Assembly (NCBI GenBank): GCA_035048485.1
Contig: CM068581.1
Span: 11,366,864 to 11,430,863, forward strand
Direction of reading: 5' to 3'
Length of the DNA: 64,000 nt
From: Pteria penguin
Lineage: Eukaryota; Mollusca; Bivalvia; Pterioida; Pteriidae
Shown: piece by piece, positions 21,411 to 33,850 of the stretch
Position numbering within the stretch: the stretch's first letter is position 1
Layout: every line of letters starts with the position of its first letter
Made by a program: the position numbers and the translations under genes
The notes under the pieces: generated by a model
What the model saw: the letters and a program-made list of their open reading frames with translations, nothing else
Told to the model about the DNA's origin: nothing
The model's database searches: none

Positions 21411-21514
21411 CAGTAATGCGTTGTCGTGTAGAGTGACCGATTAGAAGAATATGTGGTGAAAGTTATAATCAATGCATTATGTAAACATGATTAGATGCAA
21501 TTCATTTGGCGTCT

Positions 21515-21517
<3 letters not shown>

Positions 21518-21609
<92 letters not shown>
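21518..21609. repeat. (AT)n microsatellite
   Basis: About 45 AT dinucleotides. Confidence 0.98.
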
Positions 21610-21613
<4 letters not shown>

Positions 21614-21702
21614 CAAATATAATCAGTGAAACACCTGGGAGTACTATGGACCTTGGATCTCCGAAGAAATACCTGTAGAAAATAAAGACAAATTAGACAA
21701 AC

Positions 21703-21844
21703 ATATAAAGCACAAAGACACTAGAGGGTCGTATGCATGACAGCTAGGTGATTCGGTACCATAGGTCGTGGGTTGGAGTCCCAGACGGGGAACGAATATA
21801 AGTGAAATATAGGGTGCCTTGTTAGCTGTAGTGTCTTTGTGCTT

Positions 21845-21849
<5 letters not shown>
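21703..21849. mobile_element. small inverted-repeat element between AT microsatellites
   Basis: A perfect 21-base inverted repeat (core aaagcacaaagacacta) at 21703-21723 and 21829-21849 encloses about 105 bases. The interior includes gtgggttggagtcccag, which resembles a tRNA T-arm. The outer ends run into (AT)n. A partial third copy of the terminus (aaagcacaaa) lies at 21608. It reads as a MITE, or a SINE-derived foldback, inserted in a TA microsatellite. Confidence 0.6.

Positions 21850-21901
<52 letters not shown>
21850..21901. repeat. (AT)n microsatellite
   Basis: About 26 AT dinucleotides, continuous with the right terminus of the inverted-repeat element. Confidence 0.97.
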
Positions 21902-21903
<2 letters not shown>

Positions 21904-22841
21904 AAGAATAATATCAAGGAAACACATATGAAGATGTGTCATAATTCCAAACCCTTTTTAGACATTCGGTATTATACACCTTTAGACTCTATTGGATACA
22001 AAGTTTGTTATCGTACAGAAATTAATGACACTGCGTCATTCGTGAACTTATCATCGTCTAAACACTTCTAATAATTACATGTTCTAAGAAAGACAACAAA
22101 GTATTGCGTCAAATGTATATATTTATTCACACCTGAACACAGCAAAATATATTTAAATAGATGTTATACATAAAAAGTCATAATTTTATATTGTCTATTC
22201 CTATTTATACCGCCCTGACCAATGCAGCTATGTAATCGTAGGGTAATAGTAGTACTCTTGCCAAAAGACGGTTTTCAATTTTAGTGTACACTGACGCCGC
22301 AATATATATTTTTAAATGTAAATGTCTACTCCAAGAATGTTAGTTACTCTTTGTTTAGTAGGTATGCACGGCTGACCATAGGTCAGCAAGTTGACATTAA
22401 ATTTGTCATGTTGATGGCTTTATGAATCTGTTGTTTTACCTGTCAGGTTAAGGTCACTTCATTACCTGTGGAGATATTACAGGTTGATGGCAGTGCTTTC
22501 TTACTTGACTGAGATAGAGAGATTAGATTTTAAAGCTACGAATAACGTTTTGCGTTCTCTGGAATCTCAGATCGTGGTTTTACACAGGCACTGGCAAACA
22601 TTTGATTAAAGCAGCTGTACATATTCTTGCTGCTGCCAGACCCTGTAGTGTATGGTGTATATGTTGTCCTGTTTCTGTGTCACATTTTGACATTCAGTAA
22701 GTAGAGCATGTTAGAGCCGAGTACTGGTCCAGGTGAGCAGATAATATCACACGCCATAAATATGTGGTGAACGGTGGACTGGTCAACTGTCCTAAAGACA
22801 CGTTAAAATAAGTAGAAGGTCACCAAGACGAAGTAATCGCA
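21902..22841. other. single-copy spacer
   Basis: No ORF, RNA or repeat signal that I can support. Confidence 0.5.
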
Positions 22842-22958
22842 CCTAGAATCACGTCAACAAGGAGATGCCTATTCTATGGAAGATTATAATACTATGGGTG
22901 TGAAGTTTGACAGATTTATCTGAATTTCAAATTTATCCTACACCAAACACAATTTTCA
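22842..22958. repeat. dispersed repeat, copy 2
   Basis: Homologous to 19580-19678, in the same orientation and with a few small indels. Confidence 0.7.
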
Positions 22959-23754
22959 AGAACAGAAAAAAAACATCGTCCCTTCTAATGATACATTGTC
23001 ATTAATTTTTTCTTTTACAATTTCCACATTTTCCCCCTCGTCTAATGTACAAGGACAAATATCCTTACTGTTGTCGGAGATTGGTCCAATAAAAAGTACA
23101 AGTTGAAGAAAATAGAAAGAAAAAAAGAGTTCTGATTAAGCTGTATGACAAAAACCACTATGAATATATCACATATATGTCCTTGATGCGCATGACCTTG
23201 ATATGTATGACCTTTATGCGAAGGATACAATTTAAACATTGCAATCAGTAAAATAAACTCGTGTAAGCAAAATATTAAGGGAAACGCGTAAATTAATAGA
23301 AATGAAAGTCTAAATTTGTTTCCAGTCAGAAATATGCCTTTAGAATCAAATGCAAGGATGGAAATACATTTATCCTCCTTATCTGTAGTTTGTTGTATAA
23401 AATAATCGCTTTAATTAATGTATTAATAAGACATATTATGTATTGTATTGGATCACTCTATAGCTGTAAGGACAATTATTCTTTACACATTGACCAATAA
23501 GGCGATGGTATCTCTGTGACGGGCCTGGTCTGAAACGATTCAGAGGAGAAAGGGTCATCAACGTTGTCCCTCTGTTAACTGGGACACTTACAAATCAGGT
23601 GTCTCGTTTACAGATGGATAGAGCATGGTTGTCTGAAGGACCCGACTATGTGCTAAATAGATTTTATTCCATAATATTATCTTTTTTTTCATATTTCTAT
23701 GTCTATGTTCTTTCAATATTAGTTGCCTGTTGATTCTTCTGTATGAAAGGGCAT
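22959..23754. other. single-copy spacer
   Basis: The small ORF at 23042-23239 (-) overlaps short ccttgatg/cctttatg repeats and is not convincing. Nothing else is seen. Confidence 0.45.
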
Positions 23755-23900
23755 TCACGGCAGGTGAGGCTAGCCATTCAGGAGACGCTTACTCCTTCAG
23801 GGCACCCGATTTCACCTCTGAATTTCCGCTGTGGTACATTGTTCTTAGTACCATAATCACATGACACAAGTTACTTTCATATTTTGCATTATTCTTTCTA
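23755..23900 (+). mobile_element. conserved retroelement 3' motif, copy 3
   Basis: Carries ggagacgcttactccttcag, gggcacccgatttcacctct and tttccgctgtggtac, related to 16650-16720. The flank to about 23900 (gcattattctttctatag) also matches the inverted copy near 19940-20015. The two small ORFs across it are shadows. Confidence 0.6.
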
Positions 23901-24452
23901 TAGAATTTATTCAAATGTCTGTGTCTTTGCTGTTGTTTGCAATGAGTGGGGAAGTGGACTTTGTAAACCACACCAATTCAGTGACTATGACCGAGTTGTT
24001 TCAATTAACGTCCAATGTTGGTGCCACAATTACGTTATAATATATTTTGAGATGTTGATGTTTTTCTCTACTTTTTGCTATATCCATCGTTGTGTATGTA
24101 ATACGGCTAGGTTATAGCTTCTTATCTACCATTTTTATTTTTCTCAATAGAAACATATAAAGGAACCCCCTCAGAAAACTCACTAAAGTTATTAGTTTTA
24201 AAAAAGGTATGCATATAATTAAATTAAGCGTGGGTAGCTAAAGTTCGGTTGAAAACTTGATACATTTAATGCCAAGTTAATATGATACTGTCCTATTACA
24301 TATCAAGAGCGCCATAACGCTGTGTTTGCAAAGCTCTTCACACGGTGAAGTTAGAGTAGGTATGACTGATATGTTGACATAACAGGATATCGCTACTTAA
24401 ACCAACGCGAATGCCAATGCCACCTTAAGACCATTGTATTGTCTACCAACAG

Positions 24453-24454
<2 letters not shown>
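23901..24454. other. single-copy spacer
   Basis: AT-rich, with no recognisable feature. Confidence 0.45.

Positions 24455-24549
<95 letters not shown>
24455..24549. repeat. compound (TA)n-(GATA)n microsatellite
   Basis: About 20 TA dinucleotides followed by about 14 GATA units. Confidence 0.98.
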
Positions 24550-24569
24550 TTTAGCGCAAGAAAGTGACT

Positions 24570-25150
24570 ATGGTCTATAAAGCCTCGGTACTCCGACCTT
24601 CGGAATCATAGTAAGGTAAAACAAAATATTTCACTGTTTTCAACAAAGTCTTTGAATCCCGACCTTTCAGAATCACTGTAACTGCCTGTTAAATGTATTG
24701 CTGCTATCAATAAAACCCCGGTACACTCGATCTTCTCGGCATCAACAAAGCCTTGGTACTCCGACCTTTCAGAATCACTGCAACTGCTTTGTAAAATAAA
24801 CAGTTAGCTGTTATCAACAAAGCCTTGGTACCCCGACTTTCTCGGAATCATGGTAAAACAAACGTCTGATTGTAATCAACACATCCTTGGTACCACAACC
24901 TTTCGGAATCACGATACCTGCTTGGTAAAACAAACGTCTCGCTGTTATCAACAAAGCCTTGGTACCCCAACCTTCTCGAGAATCATGGTAGCTGCCTGGT
25001 AAAACAAACGTCTGGCTGTTATCAAAAAAGACTTGGTACCCTGACCCTCTCGAAATCATGGTGCCTGGTAAAACAAACGTCTAGTTGTTATCAGCAAAAG
25101 CTTGGTACCACGACCTACTCTGAATCATGGTAACTACCACATAAAACAAA
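24570..25150. repeat. about 70-bp degenerate tandem repeat, 8 copies
   Basis: Units share atcaacaaagccttggtacc, cgacctttcggaatca and ggtaaaacaaacgtct. The spacing varies between 62 and 73 bases. The 81-codon minus-strand ORF inside is an artefact. Confidence 0.9.
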
Positions 25151-25444
25151 ACGTTAAGTGTTATCTGCAAAGAAATTGTAACGACAAGGCAAACAATTAC
25201 ATCGTACCCCATGAAGTCTTTTATCCGACAATTTCGCAGTCAACTTATTCAGTTTACTAAGCAAATGTTTAGATCATTGCGACATATCTACATGAAAGAA
25301 GTTACGTGCATTAGTGAATCGAATTCCTACACATGATATTTGTTTTGACCTGGTGACTTTTTCAGTACAAACCTCAGTTATTGCCTATTTCATTTGACAA
25401 AGCATTACCTTCACAAAACCAAACATTTCCATTAAAATGACTGG
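25151..25444. other. spacer between arrays
   Basis: No recognisable content. Confidence 0.4.
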
Positions 25445-26090
25445 TATTATAACAGGGGACCAGGATATTCGTTGGTGATTCGGGGATTTCCGTAATCTCG
25501 TTGGTGACCTTTATTATTGGGAGATTACCTACTTGTTAGAGACGTGTATTATTGAAGAGGGACTATGATAATCGTCAAGACCTTATAATTGTTTTGGAAA
25601 ACTAGAGTACTCATCATTGACTTGTGTTGTCAATTGGACCTATAGTGATCGTCAAGAACTTGTATTGTTTTCGGATACTAGAAGATTCATCATTGACTTG
25701 TGTTGTTTAAAATCAGTTAGACCTATAATGATCGTCAAGAACTTGTATTGTTTTAGGAGACTAGAGTACTCATCATTGACTTATGTTGTAATATAGGGAA
25801 TTAAGTATCCGTCGATATCTTGTTTCGCTATTGCGAGTCAATGAATCATACTGTTAATTGGAGACTGCAGTACTCGCAACTCATTTGTATTGTTATTTAG
25901 AGACTTGTGTACTAATCAAGGACTTCTATTGACACTGAGAGACTGCCTTTTTCCACAATTTAACTGTACTGTAATTTAGAAACTAGAGTATTGTTATTGA
26001 GAGATGAGAGTACTCCCTTATTGCGAGACTGGAGAGGACCTGTATGACCTGTTTTGTTATTGAGAGATTAGAATACTCCTTAGTGACACA
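25445..26090. repeat. degenerate edge of the 38-bp array
   Basis: Diverged and variably spaced units that still show gagactagagtactc-like and gacttgtattg-like words. The copies become regular from about 26100, the pattern expected at the old edge of an array. Confidence 0.75.
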
Positions 26091-29000
26091 TTTTTATTGA
26101 ATGAGCACAGTACTCCTCAGGCCTTGTATTGGTAATGAGAGACTAGAGTACTCCTCATGACTTGTATTGATATTGAGATACTACAGTACTCCTCAGGACT
26201 TGTATTGTTATTGAGAGACTAGAGTACTCATCAGGACTTGTATTGTTATTGAGAGACTAGAGTACTCCTCAGGACTTGTATTGTTATTGAGAGACTAGAG
26301 TACTCCTTAGGACTTGTATTGGTAATGAGAGACTAGAGTACTCCTCAGGACTTGTACTGTTATTGAGAGACTACATACTCATCAGGACTTGTATTGTTAT
26401 TGAGAGACTAGAGTGCTCCTCAGGACTTGTATTGTTATTGAGAGACTAGAGTACTCCTCATGACTTATATTGTTATTGAGAGACTAGAGTACTCCTCAGG
26501 ACTTGTATTGTTATTGAGAGACTAGAGTACTCCTCAGGACTTGTATTGTTATTGAGAGACTAAAGTACTCCTCAGGACTTGTATTGTTACTGAGGGACTA
26601 GAGAACTCCTCAGGACTTATATTGTTATTGAGAGACTAGAGTACTCCTCAGGACTTGTATTGTTACTGAGAGACTAGAGTACTCCTCATGACTTATATTG
26701 TTATTGAGAGACTAGAGTACTCCTCAAGACTTGTATTGTTACTAAGAGACTAGAGTACTCCTCAGGACTTGTATTGTTATTGAAAGACTAGAGTACTCCT
26801 CAGCACTTAAATTGTTATTGAGAGACTAGAGTACTCCTCATGACTTATACTGTTATTGAGCGACTAGAGTACTCCTCAACACTTGTATTGATATTGAGAT
26901 ACTAGAGTACTCCTCATGACTTATATTGTTATTGAGATACTAGAGTACTCCTCAGGACTTGTATTGCTATTGAGAGACTAGAGTACTCCTCAGGACTTGT
27001 ATTGGTAATGAGAGACTAGAGTACTCCTCAGGACTTGTACTGTTATTGAGAGACTAGAGTACTCCTCATGACTTGTATTGGTAATGAGAGACTAGAGTAC
27101 TCCTCAGGACTTGTACTGTTATTGAGAGACTAGAGTACTCCTCAGGACTTGTACTGTTATTGAGAGACTAGAGTACTCCTCATGACTTGTATTGGTAATG
27201 AGAGACTAGAGTACTCCTCAGGACTTGTACTGTTATTGAGAGACTAAAGTACTCTCACTTGTATTGTTATTGAGAGACTAGAGTACTCATCAGGACTTGT
27301 ATTGTTATTGAAAGACTAGAGTACTCCTCAGGACTTGTATTGTTATTGAGAGACTAGAGTACTCCTCATGACTTCTATTGTTATTGAGAGACTAGAGTAC
27401 TCCTCAGGACTTGTATTGTTATTGAGAGACTAGAGTACTCCTCAGGACTTGTATTGTTATTGAGAGACTAAAGTACTCCTCAGGACTTGTATTGTTATTG
27501 AGAGACTAGAGTACTCCTCAGGACTTGTATTGTTACTGAGAGACTAGAGTACTCCTCATGACTTATATTGTTATTGAGAGACTAGAGTACTCCTCAAGAC
27601 TTGTATTGTTACTAAGAGACTAGAGTACTCCTCAGGACTTGTATTGTTATTGAAATACTAGAGTACTCCTCAGCACTTAAATTGTTATTGAGAGACTAGA
27701 GTACTCCTCATGACTTATACTGTTATTGAGCGACTAGAGTACTCCTCAAGACTTGTATTGTTATTGAGAGACTAGAGTACTCCTCATGACTTATATTGTT
27801 ATTGAGATACTAGAGTACTCCTCATGACTTCTATTGTTATTGAGATACTAGAGTACTCCTCATGACTTGTATTGTTATTGAGAGACTAGAGTACTCCTCA
27901 GGACTTGTATTGTTACTAAGAGACTAGAGTACTCCTCAGGACTTGTATTGTTATTGAGAGACTAGAGTACTCCTCAGGACTTGTATTGTTATTGAGAGAC
28001 TAGAGTACTCCTCAGGACTTGTATTGTTACTGAGAGAGTAGAGAACTCCTCAGGACTTATACTGTTATTGAGAGACTAGAGTACTCCTCAGGACTTGTAT
28101 TGTTACTGAGAGACTAGAGTACTCCTCATGACTTATATTGTTATTGAGAGACTAGAGTACTCCTCAAGACTTGTATTGTTACTAAGAGACTAGAGTACTC
28201 CTCAGGACTTGTGTTGATATTGAGAGACTAGAGTACTCCTCATGACTTATACTGTTATTGAGCGACTAGAGTACTCCTCAACACTTGTATTGATATTGAG
28301 ATACTAGAGTACTCCTCATGACTTATATTGTTATTGAGATACTAGAGTACTCCTCAGGACTTGTATTGCTATTGAGAGACTAGAGTACTCCTCAGGACTT
28401 GTATTGGTAATGAGAGACTAGAGTACTCCTCAGGACTTGTACTGTTATTGAGAGACTAGAGTACTCCTCATGACTTGTATTGGTAATGAGAGACTAGAGT
28501 ACTCCTCAGGACTTGTACTGTTATTGAGAGACTAGAGTACTCCTCAGGACTTGTACTGTTATTGAGAGACTAGAGTACTCCTCATGACTTGTATTGGTAA
28601 TGAGAGACTAGAGTACTCCTCAGGACTTGTACTGTTATTGAGAGACTAAAGTACTCTCACTTGTATTGTTATTGAGAGACTAGAGTACTCATCAGGACTT
28701 GTATTGTTATTGAAAGACTAGAGTACTCCTCAGGACTTGTATTGTTATTGAGAGACTAGAGTACTCCTCATGACTTCTATTGTTATTGAGAGACTAGAGT
28801 ACTCCTCAGGACTTGTATTGTTATTGAGAGACTAGAGTACTCCTCAGGACTTGTATTGTTATTGAGAGACTAAAGTACTCCTCAGGACTTGTATTGTTAT
28901 TGAGAGACTAGAGTACTCCTCAGGACTTGTATTGTTACTGAGAGACTAGAGTACTCCTCATGACTTATATTGTTATTGAGAGACTAGAGTACTCCTCAAG

Positions 29001-30970
29001 ACTTGTATTGTTACTAAGAGACTAGAGTACTCCTCAGGACTTGTATTGTTATTGAAATACTAGAGTACTCCTCAGCACTTAAATTGTTATTGAGAGACTA
29101 GAGTACTCCTCATGACTTATACTGTTATTGAGCGACTAGAGTACTCCTCAAGACTTGTATTGTTATTGAGAGACTAGAGTACTCCTCATGACTTATATTG
29201 TTATTGAGATACTAGAGTACTCCTCATGACTTCTATTGTTATTGAGAGACTAGAGTACTCCTCAGGACTTGTATTGTTACTAAGAGACTAGAGTACTCCT
29301 CAGGACTTGTATTGTTATTGAGAGACTAGAGTACTCCTCAGGACTTGTATTGTTATTGAGAGACTAGAGTACTCCTCAGGACTTGTATTGTTACTGAGAG
29401 AGTAGAGAACTCCTCAGGACTTATACTGTTATTGAGAGACTAGAGTACTCCTCAGGACTTGTATTGTTACTGAGAGACTAGAGTACTCCTCATGACTTAT
29501 ATTGTTATTGAGAGACTAGAGTACTCCTCAAGACTTGTATTGTTACTAAGAGACTAGAGTACTCCTCAGGACTTGTATTGTTATTGAAAGACTAGAGTAC
29601 TCCTCAGCACTTAAACTGTTATTGAGAGACTAGAGTACTCCTCATGACTTGTATTGTTATTGAGAAACTAGAGTACTCCTCATGACTTCTATTTTTATTG
29701 AGAGACTAGAGTACTCCTCAGGACTTGTATTGTTACTAAGAGACTAGAGTACTCCTCATGACTTATATTGTTATTGAGAGACTAGAGTACTCCTCAGGAC
29801 TTGTATTGTTATTGAGAGACTAGAGTACTCCTCATGACTTATATTGTTATTGAGATACTAGAGTACTCCTCAGGACTTGTATTGTTACTAAGAGACTAGA
29901 GTACTCCTCAGGACTTGTATTGTTACTAAGAGACTAGAGTACTCCTCAGGACTTGTATTGTTATTGAGAGACTAGAGTACTCCTCATGACTTATATTGTT
30001 ATTGAGAGACTAGAGTACTCCTCAGGACTTGTATTGTTACTAAGAGACTAGAGTACTCCTCAGGACTTGTATTGTTATTGAGAGACTAGAGTACTTCTCA
30101 TGACTTATATTGTTATTGAGAGACTAGAGTACTCCTCATGACTTATATTGTTATTGAGATACTAGAGTACTCCTCAGGACTTCTATTGTTCTTGAGAGAC
30201 TAGAGTACTCCTCAGGACTTGTATTGTTACTGAGAGACTACAGTACTCCTCAGGACTTGTATTGTTATTGAGAGACTAGAGTACTCCTCAGGACTTGTAT
30301 TGATGTTAAGATACTAGAGTACTCCTCATGACTTCTGTTGTTATTGAGAGACTAGAGTACTCCTCATGACTTATATTGTTATTGAGAGACGAGAGTACTC
30401 CTCATGACTTGTATTGTTATTAAGAGACTAGAGTACTCATCAGGACTTATATTGTTATTTAGAGACTAGAGTACTCCTCATGACTTGTATTGATATTGAG
30501 AGACTAGAGTACTCTTCAGGACTTATATTGTTATTGAGAGACTAGAGTACTCCTCATGACTTTTATTGTTATTGAGAGACTAGAGTACTCCTCATGACTT
30601 ATATTGTTATTGAGAGACTAGAGTACTCCTCAGGACTTGTGTTGATATTGAGAGACTAGAGTATTCCTCAGGACTTGTATTGTTATTGAGATACTAGAGT
30701 ACTCCTCAAGACTTGTATTGTTATTGAGAGACTAGAGTACTCCTCAGGACTTATATTGTTATTGAGAGACTAGAGTACTCCTCAGGACTTGTATTGTTAT
30801 TGAGAGACTAGAGTACTCCTCAGGACTTGTGTTGATATTGAGAGACTAGAGTACTCCTCAGGACTTGTATTGATATTGAGAGACTAGAGTACTCTTCAGG
30901 ACTAATATTGTTATTGAGAGACTAGAGTACTCCTCATGACTTATATTGTTATTGAGAGACTAGAGTACTC
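26091..30970. repeat. 38-bp minisatellite, about 128 copies, with higher-order repeat
   Basis: Unit of 38 bp containing gttattgagagactagagta then ctcctcaggacttgt. Marker variants recur 1,402 bases apart: cgactagagt at 26861 and 28263 and again at 27731 and 29133, and the shortened unit actctcactt at 27251 and 28653. The array therefore contains a tandem second-order block of about 37 monomers. The gagaactcct variant at 26601, 28041 and 29405 recurs at 1,402 plus or minus one monomer. Confidence 0.97.
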
Positions 30971-32340
30971 CTAATGACTGGGAGACTAGAGTATACTCGT
31001 CATTGATCGGGAGACTATAGTATACTCGTAATTGAGTTTAGTCGTCAATGACTGGGAGACTAGAGTATAGTCGTCAATGACTGGGAGACTAAAGTTTAGT
31101 CGTCAATGACTGGGAGACTTGAGTATAGTCGTCAATGACTCGGAGACTAGAGTGTACTCCTCAATGACTGGGAGACTAGAGTATACTCGTCAATGACTGG
31201 GAGACTAGAGTATACTCATCAATGACAGGGAGACTAGAGTATACTCGTCAATAACTGAGAGACTAGAGTATACTCATTAATGACAGGGAGACTAGAGTAT
31301 ACTCGTCAATGACTGGGAGACTAGAGTATACTCATCAATGACTGGGAGACTAGAATATGCTCGTCAATGACCTGGAGACTAAAGTATACTCGTCAATGAT
31401 TGGGAGACTAGAGTATACTCGTCAATGACTGGGAGACTAAAGTATACTCGTCAATGACAGGGAGACTAGAGTATACTCGTCAATAACTGAGAGACTAGAG
31501 TATACTCATTAATGACAGGGAGACTAGAGTATACTCGTCAATGACTGGGAGACTAGAGTATACTCATCAATGACTGGGAGACTAGAATATGCTCGTCAAT
31601 GACCTGGAGACTAAAGTATACTCGTCAATGATTGGGAGACTAGAGTATACTCGTCAATGACTGGGAGACTAAAGTATACTCGTCAATGACTGGGAGACTA
31701 GAGTATACTCGTCAATCACTGGGAGACTAGAGTATACTCATCAATGACTGGGAGACTAGAGTATACTCGTCAATGACTGGGAGACTAGAGTATACTAGTC
31801 AATGACTGGGAGACTAAAGTATACTCGTCAATGACTGGGAGACTAGGGTATACTCGTCAATAACTGGGAGACTAGAGTATACTCATCAATGACTGGGAGA
31901 CTAGAGTATACTCGTCAATGACTGGGAGACTAGAGTATACTCATCAATGACTGGGAGACTAGAGTATACTCGTCAATGACTAGGAGACTAGAGTATAGTC
32001 GCCAATGACTCTGAGACAAGAGAATACTCGTCCTTGTTTGGGGACTAAGGTATACTTGTCAATGATTGGGAGAGTAAATAGTCCTCGTCAACGACTCGGA
32101 GACCATAGTAGTCAATGACTGGGAGACTAGAGTATACCCATAATTAAATGGGAGACTAGAGTATACTCGTTAATGACTGGGAGACTAGAACATATTCGTC
32201 ATTGATTGGGAGACTACTCACCAAAGACTGGAAGACAAGAGATTACTCGTCATTGATTGGGAACTAGGGTATACTTATTAATGGTTGGGAGGGTAGATTG
32301 TCGTCAGCAATGATTGGGAAACTAGAGTACACTTATCACA
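30971..32340. repeat. 29-bp minisatellite related to the 38-bp array
   Basis: Unit caatgactgggagactagag + tatactcgt, about 42 copies. It shares gagactagagta...ctc.tca with the 38-bp unit and lacks the ttgttatt segment. An 8-unit block of 232 bp is duplicated (tagaatatgctcg at 31351 and 31583). Confidence 0.96.
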
Positions 32341-32560
32341 GATTTGGGTTCTATAATATACTCATCTATAATTTGGGTACTAAAGAATACTTGTCAGTGA
32401 TTGAACACTTCAGTGTACTCCTCAGTGAGGGATTAGATTATAGATGTACTTGTGAATGAATCGAAGACTATAGTACTTTAGAGTATATAACACATTTTAT
32501 CATAAAACGAGGGCTAGGCGTCAAGATATCATGTTGATATTGACAGACTAGAGTTCTCAT
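32341..32560. repeat. decayed right edge of the 29-bp array
   Basis: Isolated words such as gactagag, ggtacta-ag and tactcgtc at irregular spacing. Confidence 0.6.
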
Positions 32561-33179
32561 CAATGATTTATAATGATTGATTTTAGCCTTTTTGTATCTC
32601 GATGTATCTTCAATTGGCCTCATATCACTCACCTAAGCGCAATTTGTTCATTCACAAACAAGTGACTGTTTGAAAAGTTTGAAGATACATTTACCTTCTT
32701 GCATATTGCATTTTGACTATTGACGAATGAAGGTAAAACTTGAATTATTAACCTTAAGCATATCAGTAAAATCCAAAACCAAACGAAAGAATAATAAGCC
32801 TAAAGATATAACCCTTGAATTTCTGAGGTTCCAATAATTAATATGAAACGAATGTTCTACAATCTGTTTTGTGTAAAATGAAATAAAAACAATGCCCTCC
32901 AAGTGGGAGGTGCTATCCTTTACCGTGCTGGTGCTGCCTGAAATAAAAAGAAGCAAAAATAATGAACAAATAAAGAAAATCCTGAAATACCCAGTAAAAC
33001 TATTGAATAACTTTAATATGAATAGATTACTATAAAAGACATCAAATAAATATTCAACTGCTTCACTACATTGGACAGATCTAGAAAATGACCGAAAATA
33101 GGCGTGAAAAGACAGAGACAGATTTCTTTTTTTTTTTTTTTTTTGATGTTTTCTAAAAAGTCTTGGTTTATATAACAAA
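32561..33179. other. spacer with an unconvincing 184-codon ORF
   Basis: A minus-strand ORF at 32717-33271 crosses a poly-T run (33127-33145, read as Lys) and the edge of a dispersed repeat. Its peptide is rich in Phe, Leu, Ser and Lys, as AT-rich noise would give. No domain is visible. Confidence 0.45.
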
Positions 33180-33351
33180 CAGTCATAACACCCTACCAGG
33201 TTACTCTGATACGTTCGGTTTATGTATCTATTCAGTCGATCTGAGGAGTAAGTATGTAAAATGAGATCCACTTTTGGGCCTATGTTGTCCTAGACCGAGA
33301 CAGGCCATAAACCTCTTTTAGTATTATTATTGCAACAATAATACAGGGTTT

Positions 33352-33364
33352 TGGCTTGTCGCAA
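33352..33364. repeat. SINE target-site duplication, left copy
   Basis: TGGCTTGTCGCAA, identical to 33643-33655. Confidence 0.9.
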
Positions 33365-33642
33365 GCCGGCGTGGCCTAGTGGTATCGCGCTGGACTCCTG
33401 ATCGGGAGGCCGGGGTTCGAGTCCCACTCTGGTCATGCCGGTGTTCTGTCTTTCGGATGAGACAGTAAAAACTGAGGCCCCGTGTCGTGGTATGCATGGC
33501 ACAACAAAGATCCCTCACTGCTTCGGGTGGGTCCGTTGCAAAGGTCAAAATTTGTATGCCCCGCATCAGGCAGATGCCGTTACCATATACGTGAAATATT
33601 CGTGGTGTGACGTTAAACAAAAATCAATTAATCAATCAATCA
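33365..33642 (+). mobile_element. complete tRNA-derived SINE
   Basis: A 278-bp SINE. The tRNA-like head has box A TGGCCTAGTGG (33372-33382) and box B GGTTCGAGTCC (33414-33424). The body carries gtctttcggatgagacagta, ccccgtgtcgtggt, atccctcactgcttcgggtg, aggcagatgccgttaccata and gtgtgacgttaaac. The tail is an aatcaatta-type short repeat. Perfect 13-bp target duplications flank it. It is transcribed by RNA polymerase III when active and needs a LINE for mobility. The body resembles widely shared invertebrate SINE core domains, but I do not assign a superfamily. The 70-, 97- and 109-codon ORFs over it are shadows. Confidence 0.93.
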
Positions 33643-33655
33643 TGGCTTGTCGCAA
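33643..33655. repeat. SINE target-site duplication, right copy
   Basis: TGGCTTGTCGCAA, identical to the left copy at 33352-33364. Confidence 0.9.
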
Positions 33656-33850
33656 TGAAATGTTACCCATGAAAGAATATGACCGAAAAAAAAATCCACT
33701 TTCAAGGGACCTTGAATACTTCATCCTTACGAAGATAAATCCAAATCCATTCAGTGGTTCTTGAGAAGCAGTTGAAAATGTGAAAAGTTGTCAGACCACG
33801 GTCGGCTAACAATAGTTCACTTGAATTTTCGGCTCAGGTGAGCTAAAACT

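Larger units (their letters stand above)
33180..33850 (+). mobile_element. dispersed element split by a SINE
   Basis: The left part (33200-33300) matches the units at 7230-8340: gatacgttcggtttatg and ttttgggcctatgttgtcct. The right part, after the SINE (33656-33850), contains aaatccattcagtggttctt, gaaaatgtgaaaagttgtca and ttcggctcaggtgagctaaa. The last two are words I know from dispersed repeats near bivalve genes. A similar right part occurs near 8395-8440. Confidence 0.65.

Noticed and set aside
32717..33271. 184-codon minus-strand ORF with hydrophobic stretches
   Set aside because: AT-rich, contains a poly-T-derived Lys run and overlaps a dispersed repeat. No domain or splice support.
33365..33440. 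A functional tRNA gene
   Set aside because: The head has pol III boxes, but it continues into a SINE body and is flanked by a target duplication. Folding as a true tRNA is poor.
33290..33764. Three ORFs of 70-109 codons
   Set aside because: They lie across the SINE and its flanks, and the SINE explains the sequence fully.
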